Part shown: in pieces, positions 62,344 to 64,000 of the stretch
How positions within the stretch are numbered: position 1 is the first letter of the stretch
How the letters are laid out: the number at the start of each line of letters is the position of its first letter
NCBI RefSeq assembly: GCF_028829235.1
Contig: NZ_JAIWJY010000009.1
Location: forward strand, 1-64,000
DNA: 64,000 bases
Direction: 5' to 3'
Source of the DNA: Tenacibaculum larymnensis
Lineage (GTDB): Bacteria > Bacteroidota > Bacteroidia > Flavobacteriales > Flavobacteriaceae
The notes under the pieces: generated by a model
What the model was told of the DNA's origin: nothing
What the model saw: the letters and a program-made list of their open reading frames with translations, nothing else
Databases searched by the model: none
Program-made: the position numbers and the translations under genes

Positions 62344-63198
62344 TTAGTCCTTTAATACAAACTCATACAGTTTACTGCTTCCTATTTTATCAGCTTCATC
62401 TGTTATATAAATAGTTCTTTCATCTTTAAAAGTAACACCTTCTTTTTGAGATATATGATTGAATGTGTGTTCTTTTACGTCTCCACTAAAAAAATCATCT
62501 CCGTTAAAATTGGTAAACACTAATACAGATTGATGTGTTAGCAAAACCACTTTTTTTTTATCTGGTGATATTGCTGCTGCTGTTATTGCACAATGAACAT
62601 CGTTACAGTTTGTATACTCAGATATATACCGAGCTGTATACTCTCCTTTTGTAGCTGGAACTTTGTACAGCATTGTTTTTCCGTACTTATTTTTAACCCT
62701 GCTTTTTGTGAATATATAGAGAGCACCATCTTTATAAATTAAAGATTCTGCATCAAAAAAACGGTCTTTCTTTTTAGGTGGAAACTTGGTTTGATTAGGG
62801 TATGAAAACTTTATTTTTTCTACCTCAACATCATCTCCATTTAACAAATCTTCTTCCTTAATTTTTAGAATTACTAAGTTCTTTCTTTTGTTATTATTGT
62901 TTCCAAAATCGGCGATGTAAATGTTTCCTTTGTCATCAGAAGTTATGTCTTCCCAATCGTGGTTTTTTACTGATAATACTCTTTTTTGTAATATCTTACC
63001 TTGGGTACTAACTTTAAATACTTTAGCTGCATTACCACTATCGTTATGCATCCATAGCATTTTTAAATCTTGGCTTTTCTCTACTCCTGAAACTTCTTTT
63101 AAATCTCCCGATAAGTACGACACTAACTTCAGTTGCCCATAATTGGTACAACTCGTAATTAATAAAGTGGTTAATAATAAGAGAACTAGCTTTTTCAT
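62344..63198 (-). CDS. Lipoprotein with beta-propeller-like fold
   Basis: This 284-residue lipoprotein has a lipobox (LLITSCTNY, cysteine near residue 17) and repeated strands such as LWMHNDSGNAAKVFKV, DWEDITSDDKGNIYIADFG and ISPDKKKVVLLTHQ. This pattern is typical of propeller proteins of the SdiA-regulated/phytase-like kind. No catalytic set was seen. A single gene; it would sit at the outer membrane. Confidence 0.75.
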   Translation of the reverse strand: MKKLVLLLLTTLLITSCTNYGQLKLVSYLSGDLKEVSGVEKSQDLKMLWMHNDSGNAAKVFKVSTQGKILQKRVLSVKNHDWEDITSDDKGNIYIADFGNNNNKRKNLVILKIKEEDLLNGDDVEVEKIKFSYPNQTKFPPKKKDRFFDAESLIYKDGALYIFTKSRVKNKYGKTMLYKVPATKGEYTARYISEYTNCNDVHCAITAAAISPDKKKVVLLTHQSVLVFTNFNGDDFFSGDVKEHTFNHISQKEGVTFKDERTIYITDEADKIGSSKLYEFVLKD

Positions 63199-63542
63199 AT
63201 CATAAGTTTTGTATCTGTAAAAATAAAAAGATTTAAGTTAAGACTCCTTCTGCAAACGGAAATACCTCAACCCTCCATAAATAATAAGCACCCCCAACAC
63301 CTTAAACAAAAACAGAGCTATTTAGAAAAAAATTAAACTTTTTTTGATTTATAAACTTTCTATCTATACATTTGAGACATCGAAAAAGCATACACTTAAA
63401 AAATTGCTAACGTGCTTTTTTGAAAAATTGTAATCCAAAAAAAATACAATACTCCCCCTCTGCTATAAATACTTGTAGCAGTTATTGCTATATCCATGTT
63501 TTAGCTATGTAAAGACGTGGAAAAAAAAGAAAATAATAAACC
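63199..63542. other. Gene-free stretch before the right-edge gene
   Basis: AT-rich and non-coding. No canonical TAnnTTTG element could be placed with confidence in front of the gene at 63543, and no copy of the CCCT-N6-AGGG palindrome is present. Confidence 0.5.
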
Positions 63543-64000
63543 ATGAAAGAAAACATTGCATTAGAAAAATTTCAAGAGGACGCCTATAATGATAATATAG
63601 GTACTTATAAATTTGAAATAAAAGGCCCTGACGGAAAAACCAACATTAGTTCTGACTTACAAGCTAAGAAACAAGGAATTGAATTACACTTTTTAAGATA
63701 CGGAATTTTTAATCCGTTTCCTTATCATATACAAGACAACAAGTTTGTTAGAGCCCCTGATATTGAAGTTGAAGTTGAGCCACACGATAAGAATGACAAA
63801 AAAACAATTGATTATAAGCTTAGTGAAGTTGTTGTAACCGCTAAACGAGATAGTGCCAATCCTTCAAGTTTAGCTCCAAAACTAACCCATAGTCGTTACG
63901 AAAGAACAAGTTTAAGACATGGGTATTTATATATTTTGCATGACGAGGAACCTAAAAAATGGCTTGAATACGAAATAGATACAAGTGGTCTTTTAAATCC
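63543..64000 (+). CDS. VasX-like toxin N-terminal region, partial at the window edge
   Basis: Open from 63543 to the end of the window without a stop (about 152 residues). The segment YERTSLRHGYLYILHDEE followed by KKWLEYEID matches the pattern (R-x-GYLY-x-(9-14)-W-x-EY) in the N-terminal domain of VasX-type effectors of type VI secretion systems. The preceding 100 residues are rich in charged residues and show no signal peptide, as in type VI effectors. The assignment rests on this motif alone; the remaining part and any immunity gene lie outside the window. Confidence 0.55.
   Translation, partial: MKENIALEKFQEDAYNDNIGTYKFEIKGPDGKTNISSDLQAKKQGIELHFLRYGIFNPFPYHIQDNKFVRAPDIEVEVEPHDKNDKKTIDYKLSEVVVTAKRDSANPSSLAPKLTHSRYERTSLRHGYLYILHDEEPKKWLEYEIDTSGLLN

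Overview
The window looks like a chromosome segment of a marine-type Flavobacteriaceae bacterium (Bacteroidota), perhaps close to Tenacibaculum; the genus is a guess. The evidence is the low G+C content, promoters of the TAnnTTTG (-7) type with little use of Shine-Dalgarno sites, a PorP/SprF protein and a type B sorting-domain protein of the type IX secretion system, BfmA/BtgA-type mobilization genes and an RteC-like fragment.

Region 1 (1-8.2 kb) is the backbone of a mobile element. It holds a truncated AraC regulator, a DUF808 membrane protein, a leftward mobilization operon (BfmA/BtgA protein, DUF5712 HUH relaxase, TraG/VirD4-like coupling ATPase), a candidate oriT, a RadC-like protein, SSB, a two-repeat DUF1508 protein and small element proteins. 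No integrase or mating-pore genes are present, so they lie outside the window or are missing. Region 2 (8.2-26.5 kb) is cargo of mostly unrecognised genes: a large MORN-repeat secreted protein, leucine-rich-repeat-like and other lipoproteins, a bactofilin-like protein, a SUKH-like protein, small secreted proteins, and a TPR histidine kinase/LuxR-type response regulator pair. The main discovery of this reading is here. Five copies of a palindrome of the form CCCTG-N4-CAGGG each sit exactly 23 bp upstream of a TAnnTTTG -7 element. This is the geometry of a class II activator, and one copy serves two divergent promoters symmetrically. The sites head units covering about 15 genes, including probably the two-component pair itself, which suggests a self-contained, positively autoregulated envelope-related regulon carried on the island.

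Region 3 (26.8-38.5 kb) is a cell-surface module: PorP/SprF, a type B sorting-domain protein, a 1063-residue tail-fibre/endosialidase-chaperone protein with exact 258-bp repeats, lipocalin-like lipoproteins, a kelch lipoprotein, and a divergent TPR hybrid kinase/AraC regulator with 21-bp-spaced direct repeats in front of it. The island seems to end at 38.9-39.4 kb, where an RteC fragment abuts the 3' side of a duplicated initiator tRNA-Met gene.

Region 4 (39.9 kb to the end) looks like core chromosome: Era and Der GTPases, an outer-membrane beta-barrel receptor, a GAF protein, an HD-PycTM fusion, an XdhC/MocA-like pair, a large phosphoesterase/Omp85-like protein, DUF423, an M48 peptidase-TerB fusion next to two related proteins, a LytS/LytTR two-component system and small unknown proteins. 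The last gene runs off the right edge and resembles the N-terminal region of VasX-type type VI effectors.
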